Under the pieces are notes generated by a model. That model searched no databases. It was not told the origin of the DNA and saw only the letters and a program-made list of their open reading frames with translations. The translations under genes were made by a program, and so were the position numbers. Positions 1 through 9,698 of a stretch of DNA of 64,000 nucleotides are shown here, piece by piece (position 1 is the stretch's first letter; the number at the start of each line of letters is the position of its first letter). The stretch is from Paraphaeosphaeria minitans (taxonomy: Eukaryota > Ascomycota > Dothideomycetes > Pleosporales > Didymosphaeriaceae): NCBI GenBank assembly GCA_015832175.1, contig WJXW01000002.1:2046001-2110000 (forward strand), written 5' to 3'.

Positions 1-623
1 GCGACGAGTGCAAGGATCTAATCAAGGACAACTTCCTGCATGAGACCCAGCCGTCCGGATGTCCGCTGTACCAGAAGGCTAGCACAGACGGGGTTGATAC
101 TTTCAAGAAAGCGTGTCCGAATTTGGTTGATTCCGCTTCCGGTAAGTTGACGCTATTCGCATCTAAACTTCTATTGCTTGGTTTCGTCGTTAAATTTGTT
201 CTTATGAACATGATATGCTGACATCGCTGCGAAGTCCACTACAAGGACGTGTCGAATACGACGTGCGCCGCAACCGACATTCCCAGCGTCAATATCCCGG
301 ACGGCTATCACTCTGTTCGTAGTGCTTCTATATCCAGCCCTTTTTCCGACTACAGTTATCAGCCGAACATGACCGAGACATACGATCTGCTCGTTCGTCA
401 GACAGTGCCTTACATTCTGTATGGCAGGTTCGAAGATCCAGATTCGAATTCAGGGGAAGTTATGACCAGATTTATATGCGTAGCACCAAACCGAACGGTG
501 GAGGGAAGTCGTGCTGTGCCGGAGGGCAAGGCGCCTTGGGAGGAGAGCAAGGGGGTGGGTTTGGTTGCAGGGAGGATGGCGGTGGTGATGGCAAGTATTA
601 TGGGAGTCGTTCTCATCATATAG
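1..623 (+). CDS. 3' end of a GPI-anchored secreted protein, possibly thaumatin-like
   Basis: The gene starts before the window. Exons are 1-141 and 235-623; the junction reads through as a Val codon. The visible part has cysteines spaced as in the end of thaumatin-like domains (SGCPLYQKAS, then FKKACPNLVDSAS, then NTTC), several N-glycosylation sequons (NTT, NMT, NRT) and a hydrophobic C-terminus (AGRMAVVMASIMGVVLII) ending at the stop, typical of a GPI-attachment signal. It is therefore probably a cell-surface protein. The thaumatin assignment rests only on cysteine pattern and could be wrong; the N-terminal half, which would decide it, is missing. Confidence 0.6.
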
Positions 624-764
624 AGCAGAACTGAATCGATTGAGGCTGTCGCTTGGTCTAACCCGTGTTTCCTCAGCATGCAATGATGCCCCACCTTTGC
701 GTGAATGCAGTGTCCGGTCTTTCCTTACTAGGTACTGTAAGTAATGGGATTATAATATGTATAG

Positions 765-1246
765 CCTATCCTAGGGCAACTCAACACTCTCAGACCGTTG
801 CAGCCCGTCATAAACGTTTAGAGGACTGAGTGCGAGTAAAACTCACCCTAGGGTAACTTGACATTCTCGAACCACGTATAATGCTTAATGAATCTTGGGA
901 GATATACTATCTGCACAGTACCTCTTGGGGTAGCTTAACGCGTTATAACGAAATGCTGTGCGTTGATGACGTTCGGGACAATTTATCTCCACACAGCTTA
1001 TCCTAGGGTAACTCTGTACTTCTAGATCACGCACTGTTCGACCATAGCTTTAAAGACTACAATCTCAGGAAAACCTCATCCTAGGGCAACTCAACGCTCT
1101 CAAGCTATTGCCGTCTATCAATGATCGTCAAGATACCGCATCTCTGCAAAGCTTACCCTAGGGTAACTTAGTTCTGTGAAATCGCATACTGTCAAATCAC
1201 AACATTGGGAGCTGTGATATGAGCAAACCTCATCGTAGAGTAACTC
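765..1246. repeat. Seven-copy degenerate tandem array, period about 77 bp
   Basis: The core CCTAGGGTAACT or a close variant recurs with CTAGGG (or equivalent) starting at 771, 848, 924, 1003, 1081, 1158 and 1235, so spacings are 77, 76, 79, 78, 77 and 77 bp. Between cores the sequence is less conserved (for example CAACACTCTCA and CAACGCTCTCA follow copies 1 and 5). The unit is not a multiple of three and the stretch has no convincing ORF. The core holds back-to-back CCCTA/TAGGG, which resembles telobox sequence. Confidence 0.8.
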
Positions 1247-1446
1247 AAAAGACTTCACAGCTAAACATGCTAGAAGTATATGCAGAAATTTTTCCATGGA
1301 GCTTAAAATAATCTCATATAAGCCCAGCCACTGCCATTCAGCCATGAACAGCTCAAACAAACGCCAGATTCATCGCCCTCGTCCACCAATACTAGTCTTC
1401 CCCACAAAAACTCAGACCGCCAGAATGCTGCCGTCGTGCGGCAACC

Positions 1447-2066
1447 TCACCAGGCAGCCCTCTTGCCCTTGCCCTTCCTGCTCTTCTTCTTGCCCTTGCC
1501 GCCGCCTGCCAAGTCAGCTCAAGTCCATCCTAGATGAGTTACCACCTACCTGAGAACCCATTGTTGACGTCGACACCGTGCGCCAGGTGCTGCGGTGTGG
1601 CCGCGAAGAAAGGCTGGGCCCAGCCGTACGGGTGCCTGGACATGATGTGAACGCGCAACTTTACAATATAGCCTTGGTAAACTTACGGGAGATTCCGAGG
1701 ACCACCTCCCATCGGATAGCGGCCAGCCTGGGCCAGCAGAGCAGGGGCGGCGGGGCCTGGGTGTGCGAAGATGCCGGCGCTGTAGGAGCCCGTGACTGGC
1801 ACACGGGATGCGAATGGGCGCCAATCCGGGAGGAGCGCGGCGGGAACGACGGTCGAGGCTGAACTCTGGTCGGACTGGGTGGGCGAGATCGCGGTAGGCG
1901 GGTGGGAGACGGAGCCAGGGATGAAGGGTGGCGCGCGGGGATTGAGCGGGACCTTCCTGCCGGGGAGATGGGGGAACGCGCTGGAGTGGAGCTCTGGAGA
2001 GACTTGACGTCCCATCGAGGGGGCGAGGGGGAAGGGGTCACCTCTGCCAGAGGATAAAGGGTACAT
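1447..2066 (-). CDS. Small hypothetical protein with a Lys/Gly-rich C-terminus (174 aa)
   Basis: Model: exons 2066-1687, 1635-1550 and 1505-1447, with introns of 51 and 44 bp carrying GT-AG ends. The protein starts MYPLSSGRGDPFPLAPSMGR, is rich in Pro, Ser and Ala, has a middle segment HPYGWAQPFFAATPQHL, and ends with a strongly basic tail (GGGKGKKKSRKGKGKRAAW). I recognise no domain. The two splice junctions keep frame and the last exon is short but its lysine-rich composition looks coding. The tail could be a nuclear or nucleolar signal; that is inference. Confidence 0.55.
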
Positions 2067-2535
2067 GTTGTAAGTTTTGATGTAGATAGTGGTTGAGAAG
2101 CGTAGAAGAGTACGATGAGAGACGAGGGTGTGCCCGATGTGCAACGATCGAGGAAGCTGGTGCAGTCGAGGAAGAGGCTTGAAGCGGTGGTTGAAGGAAC
2201 GCGGGCGCAATTTATAGCGTAATTTATATGTAGGTGGTCGAGGCGCGGTGAAGCTGCATGTTTAAAACGGGCTTCACCACGAGTTTGCGACGTTATTGGC
2301 GGTGAATTATGGTCGCGTTGAATGCGTGTTTCTGCAGCTTCCCGCAGCGCATGCCGACCTTTCCCAGCTCGAGCGAGAAGGGTTTTGGTTCAATGCAATC
2401 GTCCGCATGGCTAGGGGTGTCCGATTTGGCCTGTGGCGAGCACGGGATATTGGAAACAGGTACGGTCGATGTGCAAATGTAGCTCTTGTGCTCCAGTTGC
2501 TATAGCTCTTGCGGATGAAACCGAATCCAGCCTAC
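2067..2535. other. Intergenic, nothing recognised
   Basis: This lies between the start of the Lys-tailed gene and the 3' end of the TMEM42-like gene. Short overlapping ORFs here have no family motifs. It should hold the upstream promoter of the former gene, but I see no clear element. Confidence 0.5.
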
Positions 2536-3221
2536 CTACTTCAAGACTCCATCCTCATCATCGCTGCTGTTGTCACCGTCTCTGACACTATTAAGCTCAA
2601 CGTCGTCTCTTTCGTGCTCATCCTCGTCACGAAAGACCGCCCCTTCACCGTTGAGCAAAGGGTCCGAGCCCACAACGCCGTCAGCCTCCTTCACGCCCTC
2701 TTCCCTTCCCCCAATTATCACACTTCCAGCTACCAGCATCGCCGCGCCTAGCCACCACAGTCCTGGCAGCGATTCGGAGAATATGGCCAGGCCCAGGATC
2801 GCAGTGATCATGAAGTTGGCCGACGTATTGATGACGCTAACGCGAACGGTGGACGATGCGAGCGTCAAGGCGTGCGTGAACAGACCCCACATGACGGCGT
2901 TGAAGAGGATATTGAGACCGAAGAAGAGCTACGCGACGCGCACATGTAAGCTTTGGATCGCGAGAGGGTCGAGATGGGGGCATACCCCGCGTATGGCGTA
3001 TTCTACCAGCTTATTCGAGCTACTGAGACCGAATGCATGGGCTATGGAGCCTGACCACGAGGCCGTAAGTTCCGTCGTTGTGCTGGTGCGCATTAGCAAG
3101 CTCTCGCGGGGAGGATCCAGGTCGCCTACAGCTTCGCGAACACGCCATTGAAGGCTGCGCATGCACCGCTCGCGACGGCCAGTACGAGCCAGGAGTTCGA
3201 TTTGGCTGTCGTGCTCGTCAT
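2536..3221 (-). CDS. TMEM42/EamA-like small membrane transporter-type protein (193 aa)
   Basis: Exons 3221-3130, 3082-2986 and 2928-2536, introns of 47 and 57 bp. The spliced protein begins MTSTTAKSNSWLVLAVASG and runs across the junctions as NGVFAKLTTTELTASW and AIRGLFFGLNILFNAVMWGL, which match the TMEM42 branch of the drug/metabolite transporter fold. Four hydrophobic segments are visible (about 10-30, 62-85, 100-120, 128-145), with the hallmark NTSANF and GLWWLGAAMLVAG motifs. A hydrophilic acidic tail of about 50 residues follows. It is probably an internal-membrane protein; the substrate is unknown. The start Met was chosen because it is the first in-frame ATG before the first membrane segment. 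Confidence 0.8.
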
Positions 3222-3624
3222 TGTGTGGAGATATATCCAACTTGTTGTGCGTAGTCTGCTGGAGGAATGCCATGTAGTGAGCTCAGTTCCGAGTGCCACG
3301 GTCCAGCTTAGTCACGACCCACCCAGCAACATCTATGTCATATCATTTCCTTTGGCATTTTCCACATTTGACTCAATGCATTTATCGAGGCGCCTCTCAG
3401 AAGCTGCCGGCGTGGCTTTTTGTCGGTGGGCGTTTGTGAGACTCCAGGAAAGAAGTGGGTTGCAGGCACGAGCATCCCCAACAGCTCGCCGACCGACCAA
3501 CCAACCGCAGGGCGACGCGCTGGCATTTGGGAGACACTGCAACATGACCAGTATAGATTGCAGCGAGTATACACATGCCCATGCAGTGCCCGATTTATCA
3601 AAAGAAGCAATCCTTATCCCCTTG
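3222..3624. other. Intergenic, nothing recognised
   Basis: This lies between the TMEM42-like gene start and the 3' end of the molybdenum cofactor gene. The ORFs seen here overlap each other in several frames and carry no motif. Confidence 0.5.
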
Positions 3625-5934
3625 TCACTCCACCACCCCAATCTTTCCCATGAGCAACGCATCCACCTGTTCTCCCTTCTTGACGGAACCCTCCCCAGCA
3701 GGCATACACAACAACGCATTCGCTCCCTTGAAGCTACCAATCCTACTGCTCCGCTGTCCACCCGTACTGCTCGCGACCAGTGTGCCATCTCTAGCCACGG
3801 CCACGACTGCACGGTGGTATTCAGGCCTCCCCCGATCCATGCGCACATCTGCATCCAACGTCACCTTCACCTTTGGTAAACCTGCAGGTACAATGCCAGC
3901 TTGCTTGTGCAGCGATGGTAGTACGAAAAGGTGGAACGTCACGACCGCGGAGGCGGGATTGCCAGGAAGCGAGAAGATGGTCTTGCTAGTACGAGAAGCA
4001 GTGGGAGAGGAGTGTTTGGTGGGGACCGTGGCGAAGGTGGTGGGCTTGCCAGGCTTCATGTTCACGCGTCCGAAGTGGATTGTGCCGCCAAGGGAGCGCT
4101 CGATGGTCGGCTTGAGGAGATCAAGTTCACCCATGGAGACGCCGCCGCTGGTAATAATCACATCGACGCGGGCTAGAGCGGAGCGGAGCGTTTCTTCGAG
4201 GGCTCCAGGTCTGGGGTTCTGTCAGCTGTTCATGCTTTCGGCCCTGCGGGAAATGGAAGGAGTATGATAGAGATCTGCTACGTACTTGTCAGATACAACA
4301 CCCAGATCTATAGCCTCAAAGTTGTTACTGCGCACTGCAGTGAGCAAAGTAGGACGATTCGTGTCGCGCACTTCGCCCAACCTGAGCGGACCTGGTCTAT
4401 CGTGCTGGATAATCTCGTCGCCTGTGCTCAGAACACCGACGACCGGGCGCTTGTAGACTGATACCTCTGTTGTGCCAACTGAGGCGAGGAGCCCAAATTC
4501 TCCACCCACGACCGTAATACCTTCGCCATTCTTCATTATGGTGTCGCCCTCTTTGACGTCGCTACCGACCTCTCGCACGTTTTCTCCGCTTTTAATCTCG
4601 TCAGTGAGAATCTCGACCTCCTTCTCTTCCTTTCCATCCTCGGTTTGAGATGCGAGGGCTGTGTCTTCCACCATGACAACGGCATCTGCACCGGGTGGGA
4701 GCGGAGCGCCGGTCGTGATACGAGCAATTTGCCCCTCCTTTAGCTCCTGCACATCACCGGCTTGGGCATGCGAAACAAGAGCCACAGGATACACGCCCTT
4801 TACAAACTTTCCCGAGGAAGGGATTCTAATCGCGTAACCATCCACAATACTCGCTCGGAACGCGGGAACAGACTCTGTAGCGTTGACATCTTCTGCTAGT
4901 ACCGAACCTCCAAGATTCATGTCCACAGGTGCTTTCTCGATAATTGGGGATGGGGTGTGCTCTGCTATGAGTCCCAGAGCTTCGTCTACAGCGAGCATGG
5001 GATAAGGAGACGAGCGGTACCGACGAGTTGGTCCTGCCCCAGGGTCATTGGACTGTGGTCGTTCTTCTGGATTGGTGTGTGATTTTGGGCCCGCATGGCC
5101 TCCGTGACCATGTGCGTGATGGTGGTGGTGGTGGTGGTTATGACGCCCGTTTGCTGCTGCTACGAGGATCAATTCAATATAGTCCAGTTTTCGCTCTCCT
5201 GGGGAACGTACCTGCTGCACTGCTAGTAGATGAGACTCCTGCATCCTTTTCGAGCTTCTTCACGCCACCTACATGCAGCGGTCTAGATGCCGCGCCGGCC
5301 GCTTGAACGCAAGCATGCGGCAAAAGCTTGAGCACAGCTTCCAGATTCTCTTTCGCTCCCTTTGGAGATCCAGGCAGCGTCAAAATGAGCGTACCTTTCC
5401 TCACGCCCGCAACCGGCCGAGCCATGAGTGCGACTAATGGTCATTAGCTCTGGTCTTGTGATATGCGGATGTGGACCTACAAGGCGTGACAGCTAACGAA
5501 GAAGTCAGCATTCCATGTCTATCTAGTATCAGCGTGTTTCCCTTTACAAAACCAGAGTTGGACTTTTTTACACAAGACCAGGTGCATGTCGATCTATGAG
5601 TGGAGTTACTGCCTGTTACTGTGTCAGTGCATTACGCCTACACGGCACGTTTCGATTAGTATACCTCAGGCGTAACATCCTTAGTGGCAAAGCCTGTACC
5701 GCCACTGGTAATAATCAGGTTGGCAGGCTCTTCACAATCAGTCCATGTCCGTATGCTGTTCTGTATGTGGAGAATGCTATCGGGGACGATATCGGCGGAG
5801 GCGACCTCCCATTGGTCATTTCCAACATGGGCGAATGAGTCTTGGAGAATTGGTATACATTTGTCTGTTGAGGGATCTTGAGATGCAGTCTCGGAGACCA
5901 CGAGTATCACGGCTTTCAGTCTCGATTCTGCCAT
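3625..5934 (-). CDS. cnxE: Molybdenum cofactor biosynthesis fusion protein, MogA-MoeA type (gephyrin/CnxE), 676 aa
   Basis: Six exons: 5934-5665, 5612-5572, 5518-5481, 5433-5212, 5159-4286 and 4210-3625. The N-terminal G domain (about 1-175) adenylates molybdopterin: LIITSGGTGFATKDVTPE, then spliced HAPGLVHGMLTSSLAVTPF and ARPVAGVRKGTLILTLPGSP. The C-terminal E domain (about 240-676) inserts molybdate: RITTGAPLPPGADAVVM, VVGVLSTGDEI, IITSGGVSMGELD, MKPGKPTTF and FSLPGNPASAV. Between them lies a His-rich linker (about residues 197-213). The G-then-E order matches plant Cnx1's partners in reverse and gephyrin/fungal CnxE directly. It serves nitrate reductase and other Mo enzymes in the cytosol. 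The exon total is 677 codons and every junction restores family sequence, so the model is firm. The start is the first ATG; an upstream TTG codon is not used. Confidence 0.95.
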
Positions 5935-6283
5935 GTTTGTCAAAAGTGGTGGTCGGATGTTAGCGCGGCATGCATGGCGGAGCGATGTCCCGCAAAGCAG
6001 GAGCTTGGACCACCTCGGTTACTGAACATAAGACAATGATGCAATAACTGATAGCTTTTTTTGCTGGAATCGCTCATGATACATGCATTATACAAGTTCC
6101 TTTTCCTTCGGTTGCCTATGTACACGGTACACTTCTAACGATGCTGACAATTGGACGTGGACGCTGTGCTTGCGCTTCGTGTGGCGCCCCTTCATACATT
6201 CCATGTCGACCTTTGGTTGCTATCCAACCTCGACCCATGTGCCGCGACGTATTCTGTGCCCATCCGTTCCTCAATATCTTTGT
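5935..6283. other. Intergenic between cnxE start and VMA16 end
   Basis: No gene is supported. It should contain the cnxE promoter on the minus strand and the VMA16 3' UTR. I see no clear element. Confidence 0.5.
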
Positions 6284-7085
6284 TCATTCAAATTCGGGTG
6301 CGTTTGCCTGTACCAGAAGGCCAATGATCAACCCGAAGAGACCGAGAATAGAGCTGAAGATCTCAATAACCAAGATCTTGACGAAGCTGCTGGGCATTAG
6401 CATAGGAGGCGCTAGATAGGTAGGTTCAGCTTACAGCGAGGGGTCTGCAGCATCTGCTAAGGCAGCACTGCTTCCGTTGATTCCCACGGATACACCGCAG
6501 ATGAGATTGCACATGCCGACGGTCAAGCCGGCCCAGAAGAGTGCAAATCCAGTGTAGTAGTTTCGGGGGCTCATCAGTTCTTCATAGTCGTTGACACCTT
6601 GAATCTTCGAGGAGAAGATGATGGCCATGATGACGCCGTAGATGGCAACGACTTCGCAGAAGATGATGGAGATCAAGTTCTTGGTTCGTATCCGCGGGGC
6701 CTTAACACCTCCTCCGAGGATGGACACTCCAGTGGTGAAAATTCCCCTTATACCCGTTAGACCCGTACCATTCCCGTAGCTGACGAAACGTACCAGGCCG
6801 ATCCTACAACGGAGAGACCTATGCACATGCCGATGCCGATACTGGCCCATGTGTACGGAGACAAGCTTTCGATGAATTGCCCGACCTAAACGGTATTTAG
6901 AAATTTGAGATAAGGTCGCGAGGCAGGAGCGGGGGTGCGTACGTTGAAGGCTTCCCCTTCGCCCTGGAAGAGCATGTCTGTTTGCCATCAGTAACTGCAT
7001 GCGCTGGCTGGGTGGTGGTGCACGTACACAGGCCGACCACGCCCAGGGCCGCGGTGGCGCCACCTGCGCCATAAGAGAGAGACAT
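6284..7085 (-). CDS. VMA16: V-type H+-ATPase proteolipid subunit c'' (199 aa)
   Basis: Exons 7085-7028, 6977-6943, 6885-6794, 6746-6435 and 6386-6284 sum to 600 nt. The protein is a bundle of hydrophobic helices of the V0 rotor ring in the vacuolar membrane. Diagnostic segments are [58 protein letters not shown] (the proton-carrying Glu is about residue 93) and [20 protein letters not shown]. It ends [11 protein letters not shown]. Length is slightly under that of yeast Vma16 (213 aa), so a further N-terminal exon is possible; MSLSYGAGG is the first in-frame Met joined to this exon. It is divergently paired with TOA2. Confidence 0.92.
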
Positions 7086-7407
7086 GGGAGCGGGAGGCGG
7101 AGCTGGGCGGTAGATGGGGATGTGCGGGCGGAACGGAGCTCCTCGTGGTGGTGATGAACACTTGCAGCTGCCATGATGGCTGCTGCGGAGCTAGCCGCTA
7201 GCGTGAGAAGTGGCTTAGTCACCCCCGCTCCGGCTATCTTGGGCTTGCCCAGGCGTCTCCATCTCTCTCACTGCACGTGCCTGATTGCCGCTCGCTGCCC
7301 TCATCAAAGCCGACCGCAGTTGTGCTGCTTGCCCTCGCCCACCACCACCTCTCCGTATAAAAGACCACCACCACCACCCGTATAAATACGCCCTACCGCA
7401 CGCTGCC
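7086..7407. promoter_or_regulatory. Shared divergent promoter of VMA16 and TOA2
   Basis: The 322-bp gap separates two divergent start codons. On the TOA2 side there are two TATA boxes, TATAAAAG at 7356-7363 and TATAAATA at 7381-7388, with the ATG at 7408. A palindromic CACGTG E-box lies at 7274-7279. The distal TATA is the more plausible position for a core promoter; the proximal one is only about 20 bp from the ATG. Confidence 0.55.
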
Positions 7408-7849
7408 ATGGCCACCGAAGCGTCCAAGTACTACGAGCTGTACCGCCGCAGCAGGTGTGCTCTCCCCAGCGCCGCTGAGGAGTGCCTGGGCTGACAAACG
7501 CAGTGTCGGTGGTGCCCTCACAGACACGCTCGACACGCTCATCACCGAGCGCCGCATCGAGCCGCAGCTCGCCATGAGAATCCTGGCAAACTTCGACAAG
7601 GCCGTGGCCGACGTGCTCGCTGACAAGGTCAAGGCCCGCTTGACCTTCAAGGTTGGTACTCACCAGTGCATTGTTCTCGCATACACTAAGCGACCTCTCC
7701 AGGGACACCTTGACACCTACCGCTTCTGCGACGACGTCTGGACCTTCATCATCAAAGACATCAACTTCAAGCTCGACAACAACAGCCAGGTCCACGCCGA
7801 CCGTGTCAAGATCGTGAGCTGTAACACAAAGCGTCCTGGCGAAGCTTAA
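7408..7849 (+). CDS. TOA2: Transcription initiation factor IIA small (gamma) subunit, 113 aa
   Basis: Exons 7408-7454, 7504-7651 and 7703-7849, introns of 49 and 51 bp, total 342 nt. The N-terminal four-helix part reads [36 protein letters not shown] and [16 protein letters not shown]; the C-terminal beta-barrel part reads [19 protein letters not shown] and [10 protein letters not shown]. This is the standard two-domain TFIIA-gamma, which stabilises TBP on the TATA box in the nucleus. Length is typical of the family. Confidence 0.95.
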
Positions 7850-9698
7850 GTTTTTCGAAGCATCGAATCGGCTTCTCAACCTGTAGAGCTGGACACAATA
7901 TAATCCAAGTTCACGTCCAGATGAATGCGCATGATGGGTTGGTGTGCGGGGCATCCCGGGGAAGCCACAGATATCGCCACAAGTAAGAAGGCAGGACCTG
8001 TATGGTTCACGTACCTCCAGACGATGGATTTCACGGGGGCACCCTCGGGAATCGAGGAAGCTGACATGCGTGTTCATCACAGTATGCGATATGAAGTTGA
8101 GCACCCTGCGTTACTCCAGGAAACCCAGGCGTTGGCAGTACTTGGAACTTCACTTTCATGCCTGTATGATTTGACATGTCGATTGGAGAAATATACCCCT
8201 ATCCCAGCAGAGGAAGATGCTGGCATACACACATAGAGTTTATGCACTTGCTGCAAATGCATTGAAATTGCATACACCTCGCACACAGAGCCTATGGGAC
8301 GTGGAGGCGTACAGTCAATGGGGTGAAAAATGCATGTACCGCATAGTTTGTGGGTTTAACACTGAATATTTCTCATTCACGTCTCATCGTGATATATTAT
8401 ACAGTATTCTACATGCCTATCTTGATCAAATTGTGCTTCAAGTGTTAACGTAGCAAACTTATAGGCAGGGGGCATAATTCATAAGTGATACACGCTCCTT
8501 CGGGGGCATGTGAGAACAGGAAGGCTCACAGATGGGTCAGGCTCTCGATGTGCAGGCACGAATTGCAAACACACGGAGGGAGAGAGGTATAAGGGCGTCT
8601 GTGTTCGACACTGTCGCAGTTTGTTGCAAGAAGCGGGAGGCGGAAAGGGCGGCGAGGGCGGCAGCATTCAACGTTCCTAACCAATTGCCGACTTCGGTAT
8701 TTATTGACGGAAGCGACGATGAGAAAGGGCAACTGTGTTGCCCTAGCTTGCACCAAGATGCTTGGCTAGCCAAGTTGAATGCGATGCGAAGGGCGAAGAG
8801 GGCGACAGGATTCGACACTGTTAGCAAATTGCCATTTCAGGTGCTAAAACTGTTTATCATGACGATAAATAGGTGTAAATCCCTCGAGTTGGCTCACGCA
8901 AGCTGATCTTGTCGGGTAGGTTTGGTGAGGGGCAAAGGGCGGTTCCAGAGCAACGCCCTTCGCGTCGGACGTAGGATACGACGACTTTTTCTGATCATGT
9001 CATCGAGCTTAGGGCGGATTTCAGACATTAATATCAATGAGTACGTCGTCTTGGACATGAATGCATTCTGGTCGGATTACTATGTTCGTTACCGCGCTTT
9101 GAAGAACAGCGTGATCCACAAGGGGTGTTCTGAGTAGGCCACATCTCAACAGGTCATTGAGGCTAATTCGGTAATGGCTCCATAAGAGGCTCTTGAGAGG
9201 ATGGATATGAAATTCAGATGTATGTACACCTGGAACCTTTACTCTGGCAGCGGCAAGCCAGGGATCAATAGCAGCATAAGATAGATATCTTGTCATTGTG
9301 ATAGTATGGAACAGTCTGCCACCACCTGTTCCGTCGATCTTCAAAGAACCTGTGAATGCTGGGGTTCATGTACAAAGGAGGAGATATTCAGGCGTGTGCT
9401 CAGGGAAGAAGGGCGCCCGCAATAGATAGTGGTGATAAATCTCCAGCTTGGAAGGTCCCAGAAGACGGAAGGGTGACAACAGACACGCTGGGATATTCCT
9501 ACTTGTGTCTGCCAGTAGAAGGTAAAAACAATTATCACACTTTGCCCTCGCTTCGTACAGTCAGTCAGTACCACCACACATCACTTGCGACGCGTGAATA
9601 TTTAGAGGCATGGAAGATCACAGAGAAACGGTAGGCGAAGCAAAGTTATTGTTCTGATTTGCGACGGCGACCAAATGTGTTCATGATACATGAGCACT
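7850..9698. other. Gene-poor stretch with one weak Cys-patterned ORF
   Basis: I support no gene here. In one forward frame, 8531-8681 encodes a short stretch with four cysteines spaced C-x4-C-x11-C-x3-C followed by a basic Gly-rich tail, ending in a stop. A second frame over the same bases stays open for 124 codons (8532-8906) and repeats the phrase FDTV twice. Neither has a clear start or neighbours, so both may be relics. The segment 9000-9698 holds only short overlapping ORFs. Confidence 0.4.

Noticed and set aside
765..1246. The 77-bp repeats as a CRISPR array
   Set aside because: Cores are short and degenerate, there are no conserved full-length repeats with unique spacers, and this is a eukaryotic nuclear sequence.
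6431..7222. Single long ORF covering VMA16 with an N-terminus [12 protein letters not shown]
   Set aside because: It reads through introns; the spliced five-exon model restores the family sequence and the start MSLSYGAGG.
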